A DNA stretch of 64,000 bases from the NCBI GenBank assembly GCA_029721435.1, contig CM056576.1, positions 75,967,876-76,031,875 of the forward strand, given 5' to 3'. This stretch comes from Gymnothorax reevesii (Eukaryota > Chordata > Actinopteri > Anguilliformes > Muraenidae). Both the position numbers and the translations under genes were made by a program. Of this stretch, positions 45,535-57,084 are shown in pieces. Positions within the stretch are counted from its first letter, which is position 1, and the number at the start of each line of letters is the position of its first letter. The notes below the pieces were generated by a model, which saw only the letters and a list, made by a program, of their open reading frames with translations, ran no database searches and was not told the DNA's origin.

Positions 45535-46044
45535 CACTTGTCTTATTTGAATGTTTCAGATCAGGTCATTTAACCAACTTACAATTTGAGACAATGTAAA
45601 TGAGTAAATGTAAAATGCAGTTTGTTTAATTTACTGAAGGTGAAAAGTTATTCAAAACCTATATCATCCATGTGAAAAAATAATTGACCCCAAAACATGA
45701 CAGATGGTTGTGCTGTGATCAGAAGTTTGCAATAACTAGTAATATCAACATGACGATTTGAACATAGGGGAAATTTTCCGGCACCCTGCTTCAGACTGTC
45801 CCACTGTTTACATAAACCTCTAAACCCCCTCCTTCAGGTTTATTAAAATCATATCTATACTGGGTTCTCAAGTATTAGAAAATATTAAGTCAGTTAATTA
45901 AAATACATTTTGAACTTGTCTATGGGTGGATCTGACCGTATCTGACGAGCAGAGGATAGCCACACCACCAAGGCATATCTGGCTTTTTCCTTTATTCAAG
46001 TCAATTTGGGACCATAATTTATAAAAATGAACATAATGATTGGT

Positions 46045-47300
46045 CACACTTTATTTGAAGTGTTGCTCATAAAGGCTTTATACAGCATGTATAATGCATT
46101 TAGCCACTAACTAACTGACACTGTCAGTTATATCACAGCTGGTGTCACATGCTGAAGAAGGATGTGTTATTTCAACCTTTACTGTTGTGTTCTGGGGTTC
46201 TGGCCTTTGGTCAGGACAATATTTTTCTTGGTTTTATAGCCTCAGTTCATGTCTCAGTTTTAACAGTTTCTTGTATTACAACAAAAATGAACAAAAATTC
46301 ATGTTTGTTGTCCATGTTTTTACTTTTCCGGGTTTTGTCTCTTGCCAGGTCTGCCCAGCCACTCCACCGCTTGTCTGCGTTCCGCCCCGTGCCTTCGTTG
46401 TTGCACATTTCAGAGCTCTGGCTGGCTTTGGTATTTCCCCCTTCCTCCTGTGCTGGATTCGGGGCTGTCTAAGCTTAACTGACAATTAACTGTTTTTAAG
46501 TTACTAACATTAACTAACATTCACTGGGTGGTGTAATTCTTCGATAGGCACATTACTAATACTAATAATTTAGACAGGGAGTTTGTTGTCATGATTCCTG
46601 CTTTGCTTTTTCAAGTCTTGCTGTGCTTTTCTGTTCTAAACATTCATGCTGCTTTCAAACTGCATAATTAATTGGTACTTAAGCTGAGCACGCTCATTCT
46701 CTTAATGAGCAAGTCTTGTCCACCAATCTCTGTCCATGTTATGATCTTGCCATGCCTCTTGTTCTCCTTCTCCAGGTGTTGCCCCTCATGTGTTCTGGTT
46801 TCTTACCCTTTATCTGGATGCGGTGGAAGTTGGCTGGCAGACTGAGTCTCAAGTCCTTTCCAAGTTTCATTCCTAGTTCATGGTCAAGTCTAGTGTTCAC
46901 AGCCTTGTTATTTTTGTATATATTTATAGCGTTTGTGTTTTTTGTCCTGTTCGAGATCTGGTATTCTTTTCTGTTTATTGCTATTTCTGCCTGGAGTTTC
47001 CAGTGAATTTTTGTTTTTGCCATTTTTGGATTCCTTTGTTCTAGCTCTGTGAAGCTTTCTTTAGTTTGTATTTTGCAACCCCTTGGGCGAAGTTTTTTGT
47101 TGGCCCTCGTGCCTGATTTTCTTTATTTTTTCAATAAACCTTATTCCTCCATCCTCGCATCTGGTTTCTAACTGGGCACGTATCATTTACAAAGTATGAC
47201 ATTTGCTTATGTATGATTTATGAAGACATTTTGTCTCATTTATGAAGGCTTTATACATCCTGTATAAAGCCCTTATGAGCAACACTTCAAATAAAGTGTG
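46045..47300. mobile_element. MITE-like inverted-repeat element containing a solo LTR
   Basis: CACACTTTATTTGAAGTGTT then GCTCATAAAGGCTTTATACA at the left is matched in reverse at the right (TGTATAAAGCCC then TTATGAGCAACACTTCAAAT). Subtracting the 1003-bp LTR leaves about 250 bp, a typical MITE size. Confidence 0.7.
46183..47185 (+). mobile_element. Solo LTR family 2, copy 1 (1003 bp)
   Basis: TGTTGTGTTCTGGGGTTCTG... to ...GGCACGTATCA, flanked by TTTAC on both sides (46178-46182 and 47186-47190). Close relative of 51117-52137. An AATAAA lies near the end (about 47133). Small open frames inside are not genes. Confidence 0.9.
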
Positions 47301-47829
47301 ATAGGGCAGGAGACTTGAAACCTTTGATAGATACCATAAAATAATGTGGAAAATCATTATGAAAATAATAAATCAGGGGAAAGTAGGGTCATTTTCTCAA
47401 AAACTTATATGGCATTGAACTTCTTTCTGCAACTACTGACATCACTATCTGCTAGCAATTAAATAAAATGCAATTTTTAGAGATTTCCACATTGGCTTCA
47501 CTTTTCTGACCCGGGCGCTGCATCTATTTTTTTATACAGTCTATTATACTGTATATACATATATGATCCTGCTCCGCTGCGTTTCTTCTTCGTCGTCTCA
47601 ATTGAATGACTTCTGTGACTAGATTTTGGGCTACATACTGCCCCCTGCTTTATCAGACAGGAATGTATCAACCACATTAGATAGGTGGTGTTACGCCTTC
47701 TGCAGTCCAAGTCAGCCTTTTTTTAAGGTTAAAAATACAGGAAATTTACGGGAAAATATTTGAGCGGGAAGACAGTGGGAAAGACGGGTAAAATAAGGGA
47801 GAATCCTGGGAAAAACAGGGAGGGTTGAC
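47301..47829. other. Unassigned sequence within the Tc1-like element
   Basis: Does not resemble the Tc1 body; possibly a further insertion. No open frame of note. Confidence 0.3.
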
Positions 47830-48760
47830 AAGGCATGGTCTTCTTACACAACCATGGGGGAATTCTGGCCCACTCTCATTGGCCACTCTTATTTCAATTC
47901 AGCCACACTTGAGGGTTTTAAAGCATGGACTGGCTGTTTAAAGTCATGCCACAGCATCAGCTGCACTCAATTCAGGACTTAGACAAGATCATCCAACACC
48001 TTCATTTTTTTTCCTCTGAGCCATTCAGAGGTGAACTAACTTGTGTGCTTTGGATCATTCTCCAGCTGCATAAGCCAACTGCAATTGAAGTCAGGATTTT
48101 CTGGCAGGGGGCAGAATCCATGCTTCCATCTATTCTGGCAAGTCAACCTGGTCCTAAAGCAGCGAAGCAGCCCCAGACCATCACATTACTACCACATTGT
48201 TTGACTGTTGGTTATGAATTTCAAATCATGGACTGTTATGTCACGCCAAATGTATGGAAATCCATGTCTTCAAAAAAGTTCTTCTTTTGATTCATCTGTC
48301 CACAGAATATTGTCTCAAAAGTATTGGGGGTCATCAAAATGTTTTTTTTTTCTTTTTAGCACATTTGAAATGAGTTTTTCTGTTTTTTTTTTTTTTGGTC
48401 AGCAGTGGTTTTTGCATTGCAGCTCTTCAGTGGATGGCATTTTTTCCCCAGAATCTGTCTTTTTGTGGAATCCCAAACATTGACCTGAATTGAGGCAGGT
48501 AATACCTGCAGTTCTTTACATGTTAGTCTGGGCTCTTTTCCAGAAGGTGTCGTTGATGCACTTTTGGAGGAATTTAGGTTGGCCTCTCATGAGAAGGTTT
48601 ACCATCCATCCATTTTTTTCCTGCATTTGTATCGTGGTTCACATCATGGTTTGCTGCAGCCCCAGAGCCTTAGAGGGGGCTTAACAACCCTTTGCAGACC
48701 GATTGATGTCAATAATTTTGCATCTCATCTTCTCTTGAATTTCTATAGATTGCTCTGCCT
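47830..48760 (-). pseudogene. Tc1-like transposase remnant, minus strand
   Basis: The plus-strand sequence here is the complement of a Tc1-type transposase gene: landmarks such as GCCCCAGACCATCAC, CATCTGTCCACAGAATATT and GGTCAGCAGTGGTTTTTGC occur in the order known for this family. Many indels and stops leave no usable frame; plus-strand open frames (for example 47925-48290) are shadows. Confidence 0.65.
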
Positions 48761-48992
48761 ACTTTGTATTGCCTGATGGGGGAATTTGGGAATTACTTTG
48801 TCACACTGGGCCAGGTAGGGTTGGAGAGCTTTCTTCCTTTCATATATAAACTCATCATTCAAAAACAATATTCACTGTTCACTCAGGTTATCTTTATATA
48901 TTTGTTAAATTACTTTGATCTGAAACATTTATGTGTGACAATATGCAGAAAAAGAAGAAATCCAGAAGGGGCAAATACTTTTCCATGACACT

Positions 48993-49269
48993 AAAAATAT
49001 TGAACCACAGAAACACATCCCCCCCAAAAATGAAATTTGGATTCAGGTTTGAAATTGTTTTGAAATTGTCTAAATAGATTTTAGTGGTAGTATGATCATG
49101 CATACAGTAAATAAATGTATTGTTCATAAGAATTAAAATTCTTAAAAGAGATTTAATGCAAGAAAAGAGGAGCATGTGAGGAGGGCTGAATTTAGTCATT
49201 TTTATTATTATGTCTTCTTCATTATGATCTCTTTTTTATATATGTTGCTTCTAGGCTTAGGTATTGTCA
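48993..49269. other. No gene recognised
   Basis: AT-rich sequence between the Tc1-like right end and the TCR V recombination signal. Confidence 0.3.
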
Positions 49270-49307
49270 GGTTATTGCACAGAGTTTATGTGTTTCCTGT
49301 CACTGTG
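49270..49307 (-). promoter_or_regulatory. V-segment recombination signal (23-type RSS) of TCR V pseudogene 2
   Basis: On the minus strand: perfect heptamer CACAGTG, 22-bp spacer, nonamer GCAATAACC (7 of 9 matches to ACAAAAACC), directly after the V coding end. Confidence 0.8.
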
Positions 49308-49892
49308 GGCTGCAGGGCGCAGTAGTACAGAGGGGAGTCTGTCACTTCAGCAGAGGAGATCTCCAGATGCACACGGCTGTTCTGTTTGTCAAGTTCAACA
49401 TTATATCGTCCAGCTTTTTTTTAGTCGCACCCATACTGGTATCTGCTGTTAAGATGAGGAATTTTGGTTTGGATAGGGGGTATTGGCGATACCAGTGCAA
49501 TTACTTATTTAAGCCTGCAGTGCCAGTATAGGTACATAAAAAAGAGACATCGGTGTCCTCCATAGCATGTACTGTGTCGTTTAATGTAGTCACTGAGTCT
49601 TGAAAACTGTCACCTGAAAAAAAAAAATAGCACACAATTCACACATGACACATCATTTAACTAAAAAAAAAAAAAAAAACTCACCACCCTTTGCAAAATA
49701 TTGGTGGAGCTTATTCAACTTCAAATACCACATAGGATTGCAGTTGAAATTATTTTGCTTTTCATTATTTGTCTTTTTGAGCTTAGCAGCTTGACATTTC
49801 AACAAGCCAACCAGGATGATGAAAGAACTGAGTGCATAATTCAACTTACCCACCATTGTTGAAAACAGAAGGAATAACCAGCACAACACCAT
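49308..49892 (-). pseudogene. TRAV: T-cell receptor alpha/delta V segment, pseudogene 2
   Basis: Leader exon 49850-49892 (MVLCWLFLLFSTMVG, GTAAGT donor), intron 49614-49849, V exon 49308-49613 (T-run then CAG acceptor). It shows first Cys (VSFLCTY), Trp (LHWYRQYP), FR3 HLEISSAEVTDSPLYYC and the ending CALQP before the RSS. Two lesions: stop TAA at 49501-49503, just before the LHW segment, and a frameshift at a run of eight A's on the minus strand near 49425. The homopolymer shift could be a sequencing error; the stop codon looks genuine. Same orientation as pseudogene 1, as expected in a V array. Confidence 0.85.
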
Positions 49893-51111
49893 GATAAATG
49901 TTTGAAACACTGACTTTAACTTTGACTTCCTCTATGTAGATTTAAGAGGAAATTCTCCCCACTCTTTTAAGCCCCTCCTCTTGCCACAAAACACTACTGA
50001 GCATTAAAATCTTCAGTTTTCACAGAACCTAAGGAAACAATAGATTGCACACAGTAAGCACTTAAAGTTAGACTAATTTGTCTTGCCTGTGTTCCATGAT
50101 GCATATGGAGTGGGTTCCTAAGTGTATCACTGGCTGAGTTTTTGAATTGTATGCAAATGAAAGGGCCTTCTTAGATTTACAGTGACATCATCTGGTATTT
50201 ATCCCCTCTACTGATTTTTGACTAGACCACTCAAATTATAATTCTGTTTCTTTGAAATGGACTTGCTCCGGTGCTTCAGTATTCAGTATTGCAGGACATG
50301 ATGGCCTGTGATGCATGGACATTCTCCTTTAGCCTACATTTGTCTTTGCAGTATTTTGCATCTTTGCAACCCTCCTTAAGATAACATTTTTGGCCAGTCA
50401 ATCTATAAAGTAATCATGACTGTAAACAGGGTAACCTTAAGGTGGGTCATTTGATGAAAACCAAAGCAAGGTGTTCCTAGTTCAAGCCACAAGTGGGGCT
50501 TTGGATTCTGACTTGATCTGGAGACATGAAATTGGGAAGGACTGTGACATAAAGCACTTGAGTAAAGCTCCCAAAACTGCTCCGGGGGCTTTATCCTGTT
50601 TCTCTCCATCACTTTGTCGGCAATTGCAACTGCTTGGTGTCTTTGAAAAAGAGAAACGTTCTCAATTGAACTTTCCCTGGTTAAAAAAAAGGTTTAAAAG
50701 AATACTGATGACTGTCTATGAAGCAAGCAAGGCCTGCAGGTCCTTAATTATCTGGGATCTTTAATAACCTCTCAGGTGAGTCTTCAATGCTCTCTTGATG
50801 GAATGTTGGAGGGGGAGGGGGGACATTTCCAGGAAGTTTCACCACTGCTCCATGTTTTCTCTATAATCACTTCACTTCTTTTACAGGTCTCTGTTTTTGG
50901 TGAAATACAAGTACAAAAGCTTTTGTTAATAGTAAAAAGTTTAAAATAATAATTTACTTCTTTGGGAATAGTATCATATATTTTTTTATTAATTGAAGAT
51001 GCCATACTTGGCAAAATACACTGACCAAATTAACATAAAAATAAAATAAATGAATTCATCATGCATTGTGCCTACTGTAAAAGACTCCGAAGGCATGATC
51101 ATGATCATGAT
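49893..51111. other. Region upstream of TCR V pseudogene 2; octamer-like motif, no gene
   Basis: ATGCAAAT at 50151-50158 is the octamer found in many antigen-receptor promoters, but about 260 bp from the leader ATG and possibly by chance. A 97-codon frame at 50471-50764 has no recognisable domain. A (CATGAT)n-like run precedes the solo LTR at 51096-51115. Confidence 0.35.
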
Positions 51112-51116
51112 CATGT

Positions 51117-52137
51117 TGTTGTGTTCCAGGGTTCTGGCCTTTGGCCAGAACAGTATTGTTTATGGTTTTAACAGTTTCATGTATCAAGATTCCATAGTTC
51201 ATAGTTTCATAGTTTCATGTTCATAGTCATAGTTTTAACAGTTTCAGGATTTCACATTCCATGTCCATGTTTTTACTTTTCCATGTTTTTGTTTTCGCCA
51301 GGTCTGCCATGCCACTCCACCGCTTGTCTGCGTTCCGCCCCGTGCCTTCGTTGATGCACATTTCTGAGCTCTGGTTGGCTTTGTGGTTTCTCCCTTCCTT
51401 CCATGCTGTGCTGGATTCGGGCCTCTCTAAGCTTAATTGACAATTAACTGTTTTTAAGTTACTAACATTTACTAACACTCACTGGGTGGTGTAATTCTTA
51501 GATAGGCACATTACTAATATTACTAATTTAGACAGGGAGTTTATTGTCATGATTCCTGCTTTGCTATTTCAAGATCTTGCTGTGCTTTTCTGTTCTTAAC
51601 ATTCATGCTTGCTTCCAAACTGCATACTTAATTGGTACTTAAGCTGAGCACGCTCATTCTCTTAATGAGCAGGTCATGTCATCCAATCTCTGTCCATGTC
51701 TTGATCTTGCCATGCCTCTTGTTTCTCTCTCTCCAGGTGTTACCCCTCATGTCATGATTTCCAAGCCTTTATCTGGATGCGGTGGAAGTTGGCTGGTAGA
51801 CAGTGTCTCAAGTTTTGTTTCTCGCGTCTCGTTTAGCCAAGTTCTTGTCAAGTTCCCTAGTATTTGTCCTAGCCTCTCGTCTTGTGTATATATATATATA
51901 TATATATTTAGTATTGTTATTTATTTTTCTTGAGTATCTTGCCTGGAGTTTCCAGTGCCTTTTTGTTTTTTCCCTTTTTGCATTTATTGTTTATAGCTCT
52001 GTGCAGCATACTTTAGTTTGTCTTTTGCAACCCTTTGGGCCAAGTTTTTCGTTGGCCCTCGTGCCTGTTTTGTTTTTTGTTTAATAAATCCTCATTTCCC
52101 TTCACCCCGCTTTTGGTGTCTAACTGATTCCATATCA
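51117..52137 (+). mobile_element. Solo LTR family 2, copy 2 (1021 bp)
   Basis: TGTTGTGTTCCAGGGTTCTG... to ...GATTCCATATCA, flanked by CATGT on both sides (51112-51116 and 52138-52142). Same family as 46183-47185. The duplications differ (CATGT against TTTAC), so these are two independent solo LTRs, not the ends of one element. It contains a (TA)n run at 51888-51907. Confidence 0.9.
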
Positions 52138-52445
52138 CATGTCATGATCTGGGGTTGCTTTATTTGGTTCGGCCTTGGTTCAGCACTGTTCTACAGCAGT
52201 TGAATAAATTCAGCAGACAACCTGATTATTCTGAATGACCAGCTGCCCATCAATGGACTTTTTGATCTCTGATGGAGCAGGCATATTTCAGGGTGAAAAT
52301 GTCAAAATTAATCGGGCTGAAATTGTGAAAGAGCGGTTCACTGAGCATGAGGAATCATTTTCGCACATGAATTAGCTACCTCTGATTCTGGACCTTAACC
52401 AATTAAAAGTCTTTGGGATGTGCTGGAGATGGTTTAAGAGAGTGG
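52138..52445 (+). pseudogene. Tc1-like transposase fragment (catalytic region)
   Basis: Begins with MIWGCFIWFGLGS-like sequence and, after several stops and frameshifts, ends with a piece giving PIKSLWDVLE, the order expected for the catalytic half of a Tc1-type transposase. The left part was displaced by the LTR insertion or lost. Confidence 0.6.
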
Positions 52446-53735
52446 TTTGACTCACCCATTGTTAATACTATATCTCTGCTATATATAGATGCAAATATAG
52501 TCAGGAAATAATTTTGTTACATTGTATAAGACTGCCGAAACAATACCACAATGAATGTACGGCGTGATCAAAGCTAAAGGTGGCCCAAAAAAATTATAGT
52601 GTGCAACTTATTTATTTATTTATTTATTGTGTATGTGATGATATGGGCAGTGTATGTGAGGCTGTTTGCAGGTCAGGCTTCGTTTAGGAGCTGAATTCTT
52701 ACTATTCCTGCGAAACAGTATTGGGACTTAATTCATCCATGTTCTAAATCGTTTTCAGGCGCCTCTTCCTCGTGAATATTCAATATACATTTTGGGTGTA
52801 TGACATATTGATAGGATACTGCAACTGAGCAGTTCATTTGTACTGCATCATTTGAGCAGTTCCATAGATGCTAGACTCTACAATCTGCACCTCTATGCAA
52901 ACAGGTTAATATATTCCCTCAGGTTCCTAAATATTTGGGCAGTGACAGGTTATTTTCGATATCCCACATTATTATAAATTTAAAATGAGCTCAATGTGCA
53001 GACCTTCAGCTTTAACCTGTGGGCATGTACATCCAAAGTGGGTGAATCTAGGAACAATTACAGTGCTCCCTATTCATGCTTGCAATAATCCTACTCTTCA
53101 ATCCCCGCTTTCTTTAGACCGAAAGTATTGATGCTTGGTTGCTTGTGCCAATTATCTAAGTCGCACTTTGAGTTAGATGGTGGGAAGAGAGACATTTTCA
53201 ACATTGAGGAAATGGAACCACTGGGGACTAGTTATTGTGCCCTGTTAGATTTGATGTATCTCGACAAGTTTAAAGAAAAATCTCCTCAAAGGCTGGAATT
53301 TGTCTTTCATACTTTAACAAGATCAGCATAGATTTTAGGACAAAAGATTCCCTGAATCTTCTTGATTGCGAGACTGACTGACATGTGGGACAGGTTCAGT
53401 GGAGTTATACTTGTATTGCAGTGTAAATTCATTCCAAATGTAAAATTAGCTGAAAGAGCAGGCACCGCAATGGATAATTCCAACTATTTGGAAGAGTTTG
53501 AGAGAAAGGAATACTTCTGATAAAATATGCTAAAATCACAGGAATTAGATTATTACACTTGAATTTTATATGTGGAAAAAGAGCTTAAAGTAGCTTAAAG
53601 AATGTGAAAATTGCTGACGATACTTAAACTAATCATTTAATATTTTTCTGGGTCGATGGTGATGTAAAAAAAAAAAAGAAAGTTAAAGAATAGCATAGGT
53701 GTATAAGGAATGATCATTGCTGGATGATCATAAGG
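52446..53735. other. No gene recognised
   Basis: A 67-codon frame (53128-53331) contains SYCALL, which superficially recalls a V-segment end, but no recombination signal follows and no conserved Trp precedes it. The remainder is AT-rich with a (TTTA)n run near 52608. Confidence 0.3.
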
Positions 53736-53737
53736 AT

Positions 53738-53905
53738 ACTATAATGATACATGAATGACCTTGACCAGAACATTGAAAGTAACTTGGTTAAATTTGCAAA
53801 CACTAAATTGGAAGGTTTAGCTAACTGCATATTTTGCCAAGATGATTCAGAATGATATGAATGGAATCCTGGAATGGGCAGAAATTTTCCAAATGAAATT
53901 ATATA
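53738..53905 (+). pseudogene. Non-LTR (CR1/L2-like) reverse transcriptase fragment
   Basis: A short stretch reads NDLDQNIESNLVKFAN and then, after decay, WNPGMGRNFPNEI, the order around the catalytic motif of CR1/L2-type LINEs. The catalytic ADD is lost (AN at that position). Very short and degraded. Confidence 0.4.
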
Positions 53906-54084
53906 TATCCAAATAGGGATGTTAATGATCAATCGGGAATCAATAAATTGCCATTTAGAATTTAACCAGTAAAAAATTAATTAATGTTCTGTGTACCATT
54001 TCTGCAGAGCAAACATAAATTAGATTTTACACCACAAAAAGAGAGCGTATTTCAGTTACACAGATCAAAAAAACTGCTCAATGA

Positions 54085-54420
54085 AGTGAAGTCAAATTTA
54101 TTTACACAGCACATTTAAAAACGGCATGAGCTGACCAACGTGCTTCACAGACAGTATATACAAATGCTCACTATATATACATGGACATACAGACACAGAC
54201 ACACTCAAGCGCGCGTATATATACATACTGATGCACATATAAATGTATATGTACGTGCACACATTACAGTAATAAGAATAACACAGTTAACAGGGGCAAT
54301 AAAGGAAACACCAAACATTGAATAACGTTACATAAAGGCAAATCAAAGACGGTTTAAAATAATTTGAAGCCCAAGGAAAAAAAGGTGTGTCTTGAGCAGA
54401 GATTTGAATAAATTAAGTGA
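54085..54420 (+). repeat. LINE 3'-end-like dispersed repeat
   Basis: GAAGTCAAATTTATTTACAC followed by AGCACATTTAAAAAC and, later, AAAAGGTGTGTCTTGAGCAG are typical of a fish LINE/SINE tail family. It has an imperfect (TATA/CA)n stretch at 54160-54260. Confidence 0.5.
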
Positions 54421-54496
54421 GTTGGTGCTTTTAAGTGGGTATGCAAACTTTTGACCACAACAGTATACATGCACCTATACAAACATACATGTGAAA

Positions 54497-54545
54497 TAAT
54501 AATAATAGTAATAACAATAATAACAACAACAACAACAACAACAGA
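54497..54545. repeat. (AAT)n(AAC)n microsatellite
   Basis: AATAATAATAG... grading into ACAACAACAAC; simple repeat. A run of about 17 G lies at 54653-54669. Confidence 0.9.
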
Positions 54546-54669
54546 AAACCTATAATTGGAATAATTACACAGGTTCCATTTAAAAATCACTTGAGAACAA
54601 TAACACCGTTCTGTTTGCACATAGATGGACTGCAGTTTGTGGAGGGTATGAATGGGGGGGGGGGGGGGG

Positions 54670-55420
54670 TGAATTTGAATTTGTGTGTATGTGAGCGTAC
54701 GGACAAAGTTAAGGTGTGGTTGTGTGTGTGCGTATTTGTCATTGCATTTGATTTGGACTTTTTTTACTTTCTAAATCTAAGGCTGAAAGTGGATGTAGTG
54801 AAGGTTTCTATGGACTAATACTTGAATTGTGGATTGGAGGACAGGAAATAATAGAGGTTAATGTCGTTATAACTGTATCCAGGTTTTATTGAAATTGGAT
54901 GTCTTGCGATTTACAGAGGTGGTCATTTTTTTGCCAGGCATATGTCATCCACAGGAATTTCTCTGGACCTGACAGTTTCAACAAATTCTCTACTTGGACT
55001 TCAGAGGACAATCGATTTTAATTGGAAGTACTCCAGAAACTGAGGTACCATTCTGAATGAGATGGCTAAGACGGGTAATTCCTTTATCCTTCCAGGCAGG
55101 AAAATGTCATGTTTTTAAATTATCGGTGAAGTCATGTTTATTCCAAAATGGTGAGCGGAGGGATGGTGCAACTTTGAAGTTGGTGAGTTGATGTTTTTCC
55201 CACCAAGTTGTCAGCGTTGAGGCCATGGCAATGTTTTGAAAACCGTGATGCTGCTTGATGGTTTAGCTGATAAATGTGATAAATGAAGTCTGCTGTAAGT
55301 GCATTTCGTTACAAAGTGCCTGCTAGGTTTTGAGACATAAGGAATGTATTTGCTGGGATTGAGCCATTTTATGACATATTTGAGCTAATTGGCCAGATGA
55401 TATAATTCAAAGTTTGGGGC
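54670..55420. other. No gene recognised
   Basis: Only short open frames without domains; a possible upstream part of the LINE below, but I cannot identify coding sequence in it. Confidence 0.3.
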
Positions 55421-55421
55421 A

Positions 55422-57060
55422 TTGTGGAAGAAAGGCAGGAACATGGAACGTACAATTACCAAAGTACATAGAGCAACTGATGAGGTTATGGAGTGGGGGT
55501 ATGATTGGGCATGTAGGCTTCCAGTGAAAAAAACACAAACAATCTTTTTCTCCAGAAAAAGAATGGAAGAAGAAATCAAGCTGAACATGTATGGTAGTGA
55601 GTTGGAAAGGGCTGGAAGCTTTAAATATGTATTAATTATTAATTTAATACATAAAACTCCACTAGATGGCACTTTGGTCGTGCAGTACAGCTTGCTAATT
55701 ACCTACCAACGAAGAAGATCTACAATGCTAAAACACTGTTGTTTTAGATTCCCTCACTTAGTATGAATTTTTTATCTGACATACCTTCACAGGGTCTAAA
55801 TAACATACAATGTCCCTAACATCTTTGAGAAAAAGTTTTGGTTGCCAGTAATAATTTTTTGAAAACATCCTCAACCAACCAGATAAAAATACCGTAGACG
55901 TAGAGGGTGTTAAAAGCTAATGCTGATGCTGAATTATAATGCTTGTATGAATGAATGGAGGCAGGGCTCTCAATCTTACGCTTTTTTGACATCAAAATGG
56001 AAGAATAAAAATATGTTTCCAGATAATGTTGGGGTTTCTGGGGTATTTCATTGCAATTAGTGGGTATTTACATGAATAAGTCAATAAATAAATGAATGAA
56101 TAAATAATTAAATAACTAAATAAATAAACCTGACAGGAGAAACAGGATTTGGGGTGGCCATACCAGGAAAAGAAAGCGGAATCAACAGAAGAACATCTAA
56201 TGAGTAAGGAGTCCACACAGTGGAGATGGTTGCAGTGTTGGTTGCTCCAAGATAGGTGAAAAAACTAGGAAAGTGCCAATTTGTTCATATTCATCCTCAG
56301 TGTTTGCATTTCTTAGATCCTTTCATTCCGACAGCTGTCAATAGATATACTATACAAAGTTCTACAATCAAGACAAGAATAGCAAATCAGGGAGGGAAGA
56401 TAAACTTTCTGTGGGTCCCAGGCATGTAGGGGTGAAGGGGAATGAGATGGTGGATGAGTTGGCAAAGAGGGCTTTAAAGAAAGGAAATATAGACATGCAA
56501 AGCAGGATCAGTAAAGCAGAGGTTAAAAATCTACTGTGGAGGAAAGTGAATCAAATGGGGCAAGAAAGTTGGAATGGAGAGCAGAACGGGGGACATTTGT
56601 ACCAAATTCAAAGGGGTATCAAAATATACCCCTATATTTTAGAGTAGGAAGAGGATATAGGCAAGAGGAAATGTTGATTGCAAGGATGAGGCTGAGACAT
56701 TATGCACTAAATAAAATACTGAGATTGTTAGGGAAGCACAAGACAGGTTTGTGTGAGGAATATCAGGAAGAGGAGTCAGTGAATAATGTAATTCTGAACT
56801 GTAGCTGGTATGAGACAGAGAGTGAGGTAATGAGGAGTAACTTGAGGGAGTTCAGGGTGCAGGAATTCACATTAAAAGGCGTGTTGAGATGGGTAAGAGA
56901 GCACAGGTCAGAGGTTACATTACTTGAGGGACAAGGGGCTCTTAAATAGGATCTGAGGAAGAAGTTAAGGAGGCTGAGATGGACTGAGATTTACAGGACA
57001 AGGTTGGAGAGCATTAGGGGTTTTTTTCTCGTCCTTGACGTAGGTAAATGATTAAATGTA
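55422..57060 (+). mobile_element. I-clade-like LINE 3' part with RNase H, interrupted
   Basis: 55422-55640 encodes the end of a reverse transcriptase (MEWGYDWACRLPVKKTQTIF, then LNMYGSELERAGSFKYV). After an unrelated stretch (about 55650-56390), 56400-56640 gives VPRHVGVKGNEMVDELAKRA, an RNase H active-site region. Then, after a frameshift, 56640-56949 gives LIARMRLRHYALN and a C-terminal domain. RNase H plus this C-terminal part is typical of I/Nimb-type LINEs. Not functional. Confidence 0.7.
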
Positions 57061-57084
57061 GATTTTAAGTCGAGCAAGAAAAAG

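Larger units (their letters stand above)
44241..48992 (-). mobile_element. Tc1-like element (third family), broken up by later insertions
   Basis: The left inverted repeat starts TACAGTGCTATGACGAAGTA, is cut at 44301 by a solo LTR, and resumes at 45535 (GTCTTATTTGAATGTTTCAG) up to about 45770. The right repeat ends near 48992 (GGGGCAAATACTTTTCCATG). The inner matches (GTGAAAAAATAATTG, AAATGCAGTTT, TGTTTCAGATC) are inverted copies of each other in the order known for this type of fish Tc1. The middle is interrupted by a MITE (46045-47300) and other sequence. Confidence 0.7.

Noticed and set aside
46183..52137. A single retrotransposon with the two family-2 LTRs as its ends
   Set aside because: Each LTR has its own different target duplication and the interval has no gag or pol.
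53128..53331. Third TCR V segment (SYCAL motif)
   Set aside because: No heptamer or nonamer downstream, no conserved Trp or first Cys pattern, no leader exon.
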